Shown here piece by piece: positions 54,666-64,000 of a stretch of 64,000 nucleotides of DNA. The first letter of the stretch is position 1. Every line of letters starts with the position of its first letter. Position numbers and translations under genes: made by a program. The stretch spans positions 1 through 64,000 of the forward strand of contig SKCR01033664.1 of NCBI GenBank assembly GCA_019454045.1, given 5' to 3'. The stretch is from Zanthoxylum bungeanum. Taxonomy: Eukaryota > Streptophyta > Magnoliopsida > Sapindales > Rutaceae. The notes beneath the pieces were generated by a model. The model was not told where the DNA came from and made no database searches. It saw only the letters and a list, made by a program, of their open reading frames with translations.

Positions 54666-54905
54666 TCTCTCTTGGGCAAATTTGTTTCTCCTTGGGAGAT
54701 AAAATTTGTTCCATTTGTTTTTGCTAGCACATATGGGAGTCATTTGAAGGTGATAGGGATACTCACCCATGAGCTTGAAAGCTTCAACATCCATAAAAGT
54801 TTTGAACTCAAGCCGATCAATGTAAGTCCTCCGCAACTTATTTTTGATTTTATTCACACACGAATCACGCTTAGAGATCCCGTGGCATGTCTAGGACACT
54901 TTCAA

Positions 54906-54917
54906 TGGTATCAGAGT
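54906..54917 (+). promoter_or_regulatory. Element A2 primer-binding site
   Basis: TGGTATCAGAGT, an 11-of-12 match to the initiator-tRNA-Met site, one base after the LTR end. Confidence 0.8.
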
Positions 54918-57469
54918 GAGATCTAAGCTTGATTTAAAATCTAGGGTTTATGGACTTTAATTTGGGTTTTTTTGGCTTGGAGCTTGATTTGCCTAAATTG
55001 ATGATTGGGTTATGTTTATATGATGTTCAATTGGATTTGTGCATCTTTGATTTTGTGAAAAATTGATAGGATTAATTTTCCCCAAAATATACCCTTGGCA
55101 GAATGTATGCCCTAGGTGATTCATGGTGATTTTTGAAAATTTAACAATTGGATATGTTAATTGTATGAAATTAATATTAATTGTTGGTTTAATTGGATTG
55201 AAATCGGAATTGAATGTTATTTCATGATGATTGCCGTGATGGAGCATGTTAGGAAGAATTGATTTTGCTTTAATTTGTGTTGGACATAAATTAAAATGTT
55301 AAGCATGATTAATTAGATTAATTAGTGTTTTGGAAATACTAGATTAATTAATTAATTGTGTTAATTGCACTTTGATTGAATTAATATTTAATTTGGAGTG
55401 ATATATTAATTTAATTTGTTGTATTTGGGCTAATGGGCTTGGTTGGACCAAATTTTAGTCTTGGATTATATTTGGGCCTAAACAATTTCCATAAAGTCCA
55501 AAATATAACTATTGGGTCTTTAGTAATTTAATTGGGCCTAATGGGCCAAAAATGATTCTATGGCATATGGTGATTCCTATTGGGCCTAGGCATTATGGGT
55601 TAGATCCATTTTGGCCAAAAGCACAAGCCTAAAGAATTAATTAACAGCCCATTGAACTTTAATTAAATAGTATTTGATACTAATTGGGCCTTTGAGACCC
55701 ATTAAGATTGGATTTGGAATCCAAGTCTTTAAGGCACATAAATAAGTGTAATTATTTAATTTGGAATTAAATATGAATTAGTATTGGATACAATTTAAAT
55801 TGGATTTAAAATTGTAGTTCGATATAATTCAAGAATACTTACTTTGAGTATTTATTCTTAAACGAGTTTGACTCGAGCAAATCAAATCGTTGTATGAACA
55901 TTGGATGGTCATTATTTAAATATTAATTAATTGGATTAGATTGATTGAATAACATGATTTGTGTGAATACTTGGATGTATGTATGAATAATGTATATCAG
56001 ATGGTTATTAGAAGGGTGAGGGCAATTTTGGAAATTGTTGTAATAAATTTAGAATTTATTAAATTGGATCTGCGTGTCCAGCCTATTACCTATTTTCTCA
56101 TTGTATTTCTCTTCTCACCAATTCCCCTCAATGTAAATGAGGTTTCTTTAGAAGTATTATGTAATTGGGTAGAAGTAAGAATAGTGCTAGCGGGAGAGAG
56201 GAAAGAGAGAGATTTGTTCTAGGAACAAAATGTATTATATATCCATCCGCATATCATTATTAAATTTATTTGCGCCTTATTATGCTTTTAGAATGCATGC
56301 TTAAGGGTGTATGATGAGACATAATTAAAGATAATAAATTGGTTCCCAAATCGCGACAAAAACCCTCATTTTATATTAAGCATTTTTCCTTCCATTGAGT
56401 GATTCTCTCTCAAGATCCAAGATTGGCATTGGTTTGTTGGCCAAAGTTAAGACCTTTGTCCATTGCGGATGTGTTTGAATAACGAAAGCTTTGTTCCATA
56501 TTGTACGTCTTGGGCAAGTTGTGATTTTTTGGCCAAAGTCAAGGTCACTTCTTGTTCATCGACCTCGATTACGAAGCTTTCCCACTGTCAATGGGTCACA
56601 CTTAACTAGAATCATTAAGCTTGTTGAGCGAAAGCCAAGGCTTAGTTGATTTAGAGGAAAAATGTTAGGTAATATATTGGATATATTGGCATATATTGGA
56701 TATATGTTTTGGACTTAGAGGTCCACCTACTGGATCTAGGAATTGGATGGGATCCAATTGATCTTAGAGATCTATCTAATTAAGTTTCATACAACTTGTT
56801 GGCCAAAGTCAAGGTTGTGTGTTATTTAACGGGATCCTAGCCCACTAGGAAACTAGGTTTCCCGAGTACTCCACAGAGGGTTAGAGGCTCGCCGAAAAAT
56901 AGTGGGAGGCAAGTATTAAATTTACAATTTCGTTTAGATACTTGCTAATACGCGCTCATTTTATTTTTCGTCATTAATTTTATAAATATATTAGTTGGAC
57001 TAATATTCAATTGTTATTTTAATTAAACAGTTGGACTGTATTCAAACTACTTCATTTATGGTTGGTTATATAATTAGATTATAGTAATCAATACATTTGC
57101 ATGTGACCGAACAATTGCAGTTGATTATATAGTTAGACTACATTAATCATTACATTTAATTGTACCTGAAATCATTGATTGGATAGTTGGACTATAGAAA
57201 TCAAGATGACTGAAAGATTAGCGTTTAGAACATAATCTTGGGTGAAAATGTATTTAAACGGCTCTAATTTTCAGATTGGAAATAGAACTTCAGGATAGTC
57301 CTGGGAGCTGAGAAGATATTATATTTGATAGAGAAACCTCTCGAGCATGAGCCAGAAGTTGAGCAAATAGTAGAGCATGAGCTTAGGAAAACTCATTGTG
57401 ATGATAACTTTAGTGCTCAATCAGTTATGCACAACCAAAGCTTCTTAAAAGGACATATCCCAAGTTGTT
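54918..57469 (+). mobile_element. Element A2 leader and gag region, no readable ORF
   Basis: It is collinear with 14084-16942 of element A. No Gag frame can be read. It includes the same repeated ATAGTTGGACTATA segments near 56990-57200. Confidence 0.65.
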
Positions 57470-57511
57470 TGCCTAAACTGTGGCAAACGGGGTCACTAGA
57501 AGTGTGACTGC
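57470..57511 (+). pseudogene. Gag zinc knuckle of element A2 with a stop
   Basis: The frame reads CLNCGKRGH*KCDC. All zinc ligands remain, but a TAG replaces the Trp codon found in element A (TGG to TAG). Confidence 0.75.
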
Positions 57512-57959
57512 CGTATGGACAAGGCAGACATGAGTGAAGGCGGGACAAGGTTCCGGCTTCAAGTATGTTTGTTATAAACATGTCCACTACTAGTTTAAAA
57601 TTAGATTTTGGTACTGGATATGACATACATATGTACTAATGTGTGGGATCTGCTAATTAGCAAGATAATGGCTTCAAATGAGATCGACCTACAAGTCGAA
57701 AACAGGACGAGAGTCGCTGTTTTGGCCGTAGGAACCTAAGTTTTGGAACTGCCATTTGGGCATGTACTTAAATTAGGAGACTGTTATAATGTATCTAGTT
57801 TGACTAGAAACATTATCTCTGTATCTAGTTTAACCCGTTGAGGGTATACCTTTATATTCCGAAACACCTGGTGTTTTTGTTTATAAAGATGATATCAAGA
57901 TATCTACATTAGATGTAAATAATGGTATTTATATTTTGAATATAAATGAATCTCATACA

Positions 57960-58784
57960 TATAACATGACAAACAAATAGCTCAAATTGAGTAAATCAAA
58001 TGAGACTTATTTGTGGCATTGTCATCTGGGATGCACTAACAAGATTCGTATATCCACACTTTCGAAGAGTGGATACTAGGACAAATTTGATTCTAATTCA
58101 AATGATGTCTACGAATCTAGTTTATTAGGCAAAGTGCCTAAAACACCTTTTACTTGGTAAAAATGCAAGTGCCACCGATCTGTTAGCCCTCGTTCATAGT
58201 GACGTAAGTGGGCCCATGTCTAGCTAGGCTAGAGGTGCATATGAATGCTTCGTAACCTTTACGGATGTGGCATCGCGTTACAGTTATGTGTATCTTATGA
58301 AACACGAGTCAGATACTTTTGAAAAAATTCAAAGAGTTTCGACACGAAGTAGAAAAACAGACTGGTAAAAGTATTAAAAACATTACGGTCGGACCATAGT
58401 GTAAAATACTTAAACATATGAGTTTCAAGATTACTTGAAAGAGTATAATATTCTTTCACAGTGGACTCCTCCCGGAACACCTCAATTTGATGGTGTGTCC
58501 GAACAGAGAAACCGAACTTTGTTGGACATGGTAAGGTTAATGATGAGTCGCTCTGAGCTACCAATTTCCTTCTGAGGATACGCATTAAACAGTGCAATAC
58601 TTATTTTGAATAAGGTTCCATGAAAATCTGTTAGACAGACTTCATATTAGATATGAACAGGAAAGAAACAGGGTTTATCATTCCTGAAGATTTGGGAATG
58701 CTGGGCATACGCTAAATGTTTGGATGATACCAAACTAGAACCCAAATCGGATAAGTGTCTATTTGTAGGTTGTCCAAGGGAAAC
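57960..58784 (+). pseudogene. Integrase remnant of element A2
   Basis: A pre-integrase segment LWHCHLGCTNKIRIS (near 58012), a core segment CFVTFTDVASRYSYVYLMKHES (58247-58312) and GTPQFDGVSEQRNRTLLDMVR (58475-58535) with the catalytic Glu. Several stops and shifts are present. It is less decayed than A in this region. The element is cut by G3 at 58785 and the rest lies beyond the window. Confidence 0.75.
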
Positions 58785-59347
58785 TGTAGGCGCTGCATTT
58801 TAGCATATAAGTCCCGATGATGAGCCTCCAGCATAGGCACTACCTTTTTATGTCGTGGAAGTCGCGAGAAACGGACGTCGGAAGGGGAGATTCAAGAATT
58901 GACGCATTGCTGGATTTATTTCGCTCGCTTACCCTCTGGTTTGCTCGTTAAGCCTCTGTTTTAAAATTTTATTCTCGGGCCGAACCTTAAACCAAAACCC
59001 TAACTCACAACACTTCACACAAATTCAACAAATTAATTTAATAACCCTACCGACATGCTACCCCACGTAAATAACACAAATCAATACCCATCCTCCACAA
59101 ACAAAACAAACATTAAATAAACAAGACACACCCCACTTTCCAAAACACTAAAAGCCAAACAACACATCTCATCCATTAGACAAAACCTAACTACCTCACG
59201 TCCAAATTCAACAAGGGCACATGCCTCACCCCCTCTCTTTTCAAAAGCCAAACCCCATACATTAAACACATTGCCTCTCTAATAAATTATCTCTCCAACC
59301 CTCCAACCCTCCACCGAATAACATTAATTGGCCTAAGCTCCCTCCAT

Positions 59348-59355
59348 TATAAAAG
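59348..59355 (+). promoter_or_regulatory. G3 TATA box
   Basis: TATAAAAG about 560 bp into the LTR, comparable in position to those of G1 and G2. Confidence 0.6.
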
Positions 59356-61502
59356 GAGAAACTAAATGAACCCTTCTGGGGGCTCAGAATCCACGTGAAA
59401 CCCTTGCTCCCTTGACTCTCTCTACTTCACTCTCTCGCCCAGTACTCTCCAACTCTCAACAAAAACACACACAAAAACCCACCATGCAGCCCACCACGTG
59501 AAGACCACAAACGAAAGCAGACTCTCTCTCGAAGCCACACCACACACGCCGACTTTAACAGCTCCCACCTTCACTTCAATGTAACCCTCAGAACAGCCCT
59601 TCAATCCACTGCACGTACTGCCCTTCACTCAATGTCAGTGCCCTAAAAGTCACGCAATAAACGAACACAACCTATCCTTAATCAAACAACAACTCAGCCC
59701 CAAACCACAAATAATAGCCCTTCACGGCAGCCCATTCACCACGCAGAGCCCCTCACATTGCCTTAGCTTCACGCACCTTAACCACCTTCGTCACTCAGCA
59801 CCCTCATTCCAAAAAAGCCACTGCCTCCTTCATAAGCCACGCAGCATACACGTTACAAACCCATTCAACAGGACACATTCACGCTTCAACCTTCCTCCAC
59901 TCACCTACAAAAATATGAAACCCTAAAATAGCTTATCACCTCTCTCTGGACGCAGCCCCTCTCTTCCATTCTCTCAGCTCTCGGTACCTCCCATATAACC
60001 CTCATCACCGACCCCTTCAACAACAGATCAACAGACCAACTCAACGTCACAAGCCCTCACTGCCAGCAGCCCAACTAAACGTCACAAACCCTCCCTGCTA
60101 GCAGCCCTTCAACACAAACTCACTGTCACGGCACCACTCAACTCACAACCCTAAGACTCACGTAAGGACATCCAGCCCCACCACTCACGTAGGCACACAG
60201 CAAACGCCATTAATAACCAGCCCCCCCTCACAATACGAATACACCCACGCCATCTTACAAACATACACACACAATCTCTCCTCTCGTGGAAACACAACAC
60301 GAATCCACTAAGGAACAGCTTACTCCACGCACCACAAGCAGTCACGTGAACAACCGACACAATAGGACCCACAAAGCCGAAAAACCCTCACCTGACCACG
60401 TAGCACCCCAAACCGACAGCAACATATCCAACAAAGCCATGCACATATAAAACACTCTCATTATACCCTTCACAAACCGACAAATAACACAGCCCATTCA
60501 CACGTGAAAATTGCCCCCTGACCAGCCCAACAAAGCCACGCACAATACAGCTATAAACTGTCGTGAAACCATCCCTAAATTGCACTCGAAACTGCGGCAA
60601 AATTACACCAAGAAACAGTGACAAAAGTAACCAAAACCAAGACAGAAAACTGCCCAAAAATCGTCCCGAGACTAGCCCAAAAAGAGACCAGAAATCGCGA
60701 GTGAAAACAGACGAAACAACAAAAATAGCAAACTTGAGAAAACAGCGAGAACGGTGAAACAGTGAAAACAATGGAAACAGTGGACCAATGAAAACAGCGG
60801 AACAATAACCATTCCGGCACCGTGAAACGCACTCCCGAAAAGCGACTAAAAAGGTTAGACCTGAGGGCACCCATTTTATTTATTATCATTTATTTTTAGT
60901 TATTCCATCACTTTATCTCGCATGAATATTGTGAATTAGTGTATGATGTGATTCCGGGTGAATGGAATATGTGTTCCCTCTTGTGGTATATTGGATGGAA
61001 ACCCGGACATAAATTCCGTAGCCGAATCTGAATGGACGGTATTATGGTTTGCACTCGGGATACAATGCCCCGTACCACTTGAGAAATTCACATATTTTAT
61101 TTCATCCAAACTTGTATTTAAGCATGATTAGGCCGTTAGGAGGTTATTTTTATTTTCAGTATGATTTAGTTTTAGTACGTTATTTTTTATGCATGATTTA
61201 GTCATTTACCTTTCGCAATAGGAATTTAATTTACATTGTGTTTAGATCGTTATTTATTCTACATGTTTATTGTGTGATATTGTATGTTTGTCGTTTTGAG
61301 AGTTTACTTTTAAATCATACAAACTTACATTTAGGCTGTATATGAACTTAGATGTAGATTACTTTTGCAAATGTATGTTGAGTAGACTTGGTTAAAATTG
61401 CACAAATCCGTTCATTACAAGTGACATAAGTAAGGGACCATTCCGAACCCAACGGTTTGAGGTCTTCCCTTGCGAGGGGTGAGTGCGGCCTTAAATCATT
61501 TT

Positions 61503-61529
61503 CCCGGTTCACACCGGGTGGCTACTCCA
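61503..61529 (+). other. Covarying hairpin and PBS look-alike, G3 LTR
   Basis: CCCGG-TTCACA-CCGGG followed by TGGCTACTCCA (one change, G to T, from the true site). Confidence 0.5.
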
Positions 61530-61625
61530 TTTTATTTCTCCGGTTTAGTCCCTCGCGGGCTACTCCGTACTCCCGACCGGGCCGCGAGCCTGGAACAGAG
61601 TCGGCGATTTCTGTGTCCTACAGTC

Positions 61626-61643
61626 TGGCGACTCCACTGGGGA
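61626..61643 (+). promoter_or_regulatory. G3 primer-binding site
   Basis: TGGCGACTCCACTGGGGA, three bases after the LTR end, identical to G1 and G2. Confidence 0.85.
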
Positions 61644-62600
61644 TAGAGAATCGGCCCCGAAATAATGTCTTGCAATGTTTGTGGTTTGTGCTTTAATTAA
61701 CCATGCCTACTATGGGTTTAAGGAGTTTAATCAAAGGCATTTTTTAAGGCTAGGTGATGGTTTGGTGTCTTCCTTCACTCACTACCTTTCTATAAGGAAA
61801 AGCTGTGAAGACACCTAGATAATCATCTACTTGTAGCCTACTGTGATAGACTAATTTGGAGGACTCGTTGTTTATTCCTGTCACCAAGCGATAAGAGCCT
61901 AAGGGGCTTGGGTACTTAAGAGAGCCTCGCTCCACCCTCCCTCTGGGAAATCTACAACGGGAAATCCATTTGACAGTCTGTCACACACCATAACTCGTTG
62001 ACACGTACCTTAAGGTATAAAAAAGGTGCGCTCACTTGGTCGTTTGAACCCTTGAGTGAGGAGTCCTAGTTGTGGGCAATCCTTCGTCAGCGAGAGCCTT
62101 TGTTTACACTCCTGAAACCTACATCTGAACCTTAGTTGTATAACCAATAGAAGTTTATTTCTTTATGTTTGTGTTTGGGATCATCCTCATTTGGATTCTG
62201 TTGGACCTCTTGTCAAGAGATATGAACTTGTTGGGCCATTTAAACTGGGACAAGTTCGCGTCCTTTGACAATTGAGCCAAAAGCTTCTAAAATGACGATG
62301 GGCCTTTTTGTGTTTGGGCCGCTTATCATTTGAAGTTGTTTAGCCATGTTATCACAAAAGTATAAACTTGTTGGGCCTTTTCAACTGGGACAAGTTTGCA
62401 CCCAACGATATTATGATTGAATACTTTAAAATGATAATGGGCCGACTTATATATCTCATACATTGCACGCATCTCATGCATCTCATGCATACAAGCATCA
62501 TGTTAACCCTTTGTGTCTTAAAAGCCATCATAGATATCCGTTGGGTTAAGAAAAAGAAGTTAGAGTATTCATTGGGAAAATTCAATACATCAGTCGGTTC
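61644..62600 (+). other. G3 leader and pre-gag block
   Basis: Non-coding. It is collinear with the G1 and G2 leaders, ending in the pre-gag block at 62481-62549. Right after it the sequence jumps to the end of RT, so gag and most of pol were deleted here. Confidence 0.65.
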
Positions 62601-63223
62601 ATCGCCAAGTTGAGGAAGACAAGCCAGTGAAATAGAATGAGCAATGCCAGGAAGCCTTCGACAAGATCAGTGAATATTTGGTGAAACCTCCTATCTTGAA
62701 ACCTCCAAGATTGGGAAAACCCTTGGTACTATATTTGTCAATTGAACCCGAAGCGCTGGGGGCGATGATGGTACAAGCGGATGAGACGGGGGTGGAGCAT
62801 GCAGTCTACTACCTCAATAAGTGGTACTATGATATTCAGCAATACTTAGAACGCAGAGAACTCCAAGAAGAAGCAAGCAGAAAAGACAGAATGGCCACTC
62901 AGAAAGTGGGAAACGGGGCAGCGAAACTGTCAGACTTGGAAAGGAATGAGTTCACCGAGCCGATTAATGTTGTACTTTTGCCTGAGGAAGAGAAGACCGA
63001 GCAGTCACCAAGAGAATCAACGGAAGACCTAACCCAACGGGATAGGGAATTCATCCATGCATGCATGCATACATGTAACATACTTGCATCCCTCGTTGTT
63101 TGTTCTGTGTTTGCAGGTTTCAAGACAAAAGAAGACCAGCGGGAAGGAACTATAAAACAGATTCAGGGGGCGACCATAGACATACGACGCCAAGGAGCAC
63201 AACGAGGATCTAACCCATCATAA
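62600..63223 (+). pseudogene. RT/RNase H scrap joined to integrase linker in G3
   Basis: The open frame is 62678-63223 (181 codons). It starts with the RT-to-RNase H connection (VKPPILKPPRLGKPLVLYLS, then EALGAMMVQ and AVYYLNK). At about residue 47 it jumps to KWYYDIQQYLERRE, which in Tat elements links RNase H to integrase, then to an integrase-tail-like segment. The upstream RT end (CQEAFDKISEYL) is in the same frame after a stop. RNase H catalytic residues after the first motif and the whole integrase core are missing, so no activity is possible. Confidence 0.7.
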
Positions 63224-63302
63224 ACAGGGAGTACCTCTACACTTGCATACTTACACATCACACGCAGACATTTTCATTCTGTTGTTTTGTTTGTGTTCGC
63301 AG
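63114..63302 (+). promoter_or_regulatory. Two splice-acceptor-like sites, G3
   Basis: TTGTTTGTTCTGTGTTTGCAG ends at 63116 and TTGTTTTGTTTGTGTTCGCAG at 63302, each followed by GT(T/C)TCAA. G1 and G2 have one each; G3 has the block twice, about 186 bp apart. Confidence 0.4.
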
Positions 63303-64000
63303 GTCTCAAAGAAGGAAAGAGAAAGCGGCAGAATACAAGCAAGTTGAAAGTAGATAAAGTAATACCATCAATATTCAGAAATGAACCCCTGGGGGCGAAG
63401 CCCCAAATTATCAGTAGTTGAAAAGAGGAATCTCAGAGAAAGAAGAAATCTTTGGTAGCTAGACATATGTCCGGTGATGACATTGTATGTTGTAGAGAAG
63501 GAACCATAGAAACAATAAGTGCGAGATATGCTCTCATCCGGTGTTCTGAGTAGTTGATCTCGGCTAGACTCGCTAGCACTTGACGGGATCTCAACAGTAG
63601 AAGCCTGAGTGGTTGGCAAGATGACTAATCGAAGAGATGGTGGATTAGTGAATGACCGTTTGCCTGAATGTCCACCCTGGTTTACTGATACTATGATATA
63701 TGATATGGTTGAAAACAAAGAAAAAGTCTCTGAAACGAAAAGCAAAGAAAAATAGGCCACCTATAACCGATAAGCGTGAAGCTACCCATGGGCGAGTATT
63801 AAGACCACCATGAGGAGAAATGCTACCTTAAAGGGCAGGTGTGTCAGAAAAAGAAAAAGAAAAAGAAAAAAGAAAGTCCAAAATGAAAAGAAAGAAAACA
63901 AAGAGACAAAAAAAAGGTAGACCATATCATGTTGAGTATGCCGAAGTAATCACAGAGCGTGATCAAGAAATCTAGGTTGGTTAGACCCACTAATCCGATT
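63303..64000 (+). other. G3 3' internal region to window end
   Basis: No protein domain. It is collinear with 5870-6360 of G1 (GTGAATGACCGTT, CACCTATAACCGATAAGC, then an A/G-rich tract at 63845-63920). No tandem-repeat array has been reached by the window end. Confidence 0.65.

Larger units (their letters stand above)
52791..54904 (+). repeat. Element A2 5' LTR, truncated at its 5' side
   Basis: It is collinear with the A LTRs from about position 140 of that LTR (12190 onward), then diverges in its last third and ends GGACACTTTCA before the primer site. It contains an expanded ATTAATCTGGGATTAAT array and a GGCC-rich segment not seen in A. Confidence 0.8.
58785..61622 (+). repeat. G3 5' LTR
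   Basis: 2838 bp, TGTAGG...CCTACA. It contains TATAAAAG at 59348-59355, then about 1.4 kb of C/A-rich, G-poor leader (to about 60780), one copy of the GTATATTGGATGGAAACCC module, and the hairpin with PBS look-alike at 61503-61529. A minus-strand ORF of 160 codons (60388-60870) is Phe/Leu-rich and follows from the base composition. Confidence 0.88.
58785..64000 (+). mobile_element. G3: Tat/Ogre-like gypsy element, cut by window end
   Basis: It starts TGTAGGCGCTGCATTTTAGC inside A2. LTR, primer site, leader with pre-gag block, pol scrap, two acceptor-like sites and an A/G-rich tract follow in the same order as in G1 and G2. Gag, protease and most of RT are deleted. The 3' LTR and target duplication are outside the window (left flank GAAAC). 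Confidence 0.85.

Noticed and set aside
54317..54730. Minus-strand 137-codon ORF in the A2 LTR
   Set aside because: It lies antisense over degenerate GGCC repeats in an LTR; no recognisable motif.
60388..60870. Minus-strand 160-codon Phe/Leu-rich ORF in the G3 LTR (also 3500-3736 and 11754-12083 in G1)
   Set aside because: It looks like a membrane protein but is the reverse complement of a G-poor, AACAG-rich leader; codon make-up is explained by composition.

Overview
This window is a block of nested LTR retrotransposons from a flowering-plant genome. The evidence is the plant Ty1/copia and Ty3/gypsy lineages present, their plant-type primer-binding sites, and very AT-rich LTRs of 2 to 3 kb. 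I cannot name the species. I see no host gene in its own context, no tRNA or rRNA gene and no CRISPR array. Almost every base can be assigned to an element or a broken piece of one. Element names used here (G1-G3, A, A2, B, ATH) are labels for this window only.

Layout, left to right. 1-2030 is the 3' end of an Athila-like Ty3/gypsy element with the start of its 3' LTR. 2031-3177 is an inverted piece of a B-family copia LTR. 3178-22465 is G1, a Tat/Ogre-like gypsy element with no coding domain left. Its 3' LTR is split by a 3.07-kb solo LTR (8250-11315, target duplication AATAC) and by a whole copia element A (12055-21972, target duplication AAGAC). 22466-22766 is an inverted gypsy LTR fragment. 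22767-27202 is a second Athila-like 3' end whose LTR is split by a solo B LTR (24520-26723). 27203-27926 is another B LTR fragment. 27927 to about 52790 is copia element B on the minus strand. It is split by G2 (33705-44098, target duplication CTCGT) and by ATH, an Athila derivative on the minus strand (45985-52379, target duplication ATATC). About 52790-58784 is copia element A2, and 58785 to the window end is G3, another Tat-like element inserted into A2.

The three Tat-like elements (G1, G2, G3) are all internally deleted. G2 keeps a full-length gag and has two 3-kb LTRs in which I found only one substitution and one 1-bp indel, so it inserted very recently although it has no pol; it must use enzymes supplied by another element. 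G1 has no protein domain left. G3 keeps a scrap of reverse transcriptase/RNase H joined to an integrase linker. All three share a conserved LTR 5' end, a covarying hairpin followed by a primer-binding-site look-alike, and a pre-gag block. G1 and G2 also share splice-like sites around a 3' tandem-repeat region and an identical hairpin at the polypurine tract.

ATH keeps gag and protease, has its protease joined in frame to the integrase C-terminus, and carries an unrelated 193-codon ORF in the env-like position. This ORF is the best candidate for captured host sequence. Copia B keeps recognisable gag, protease, integrase, reverse transcriptase and RNase H, all broken by stops and one frameshift. 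A and A2 are more decayed.
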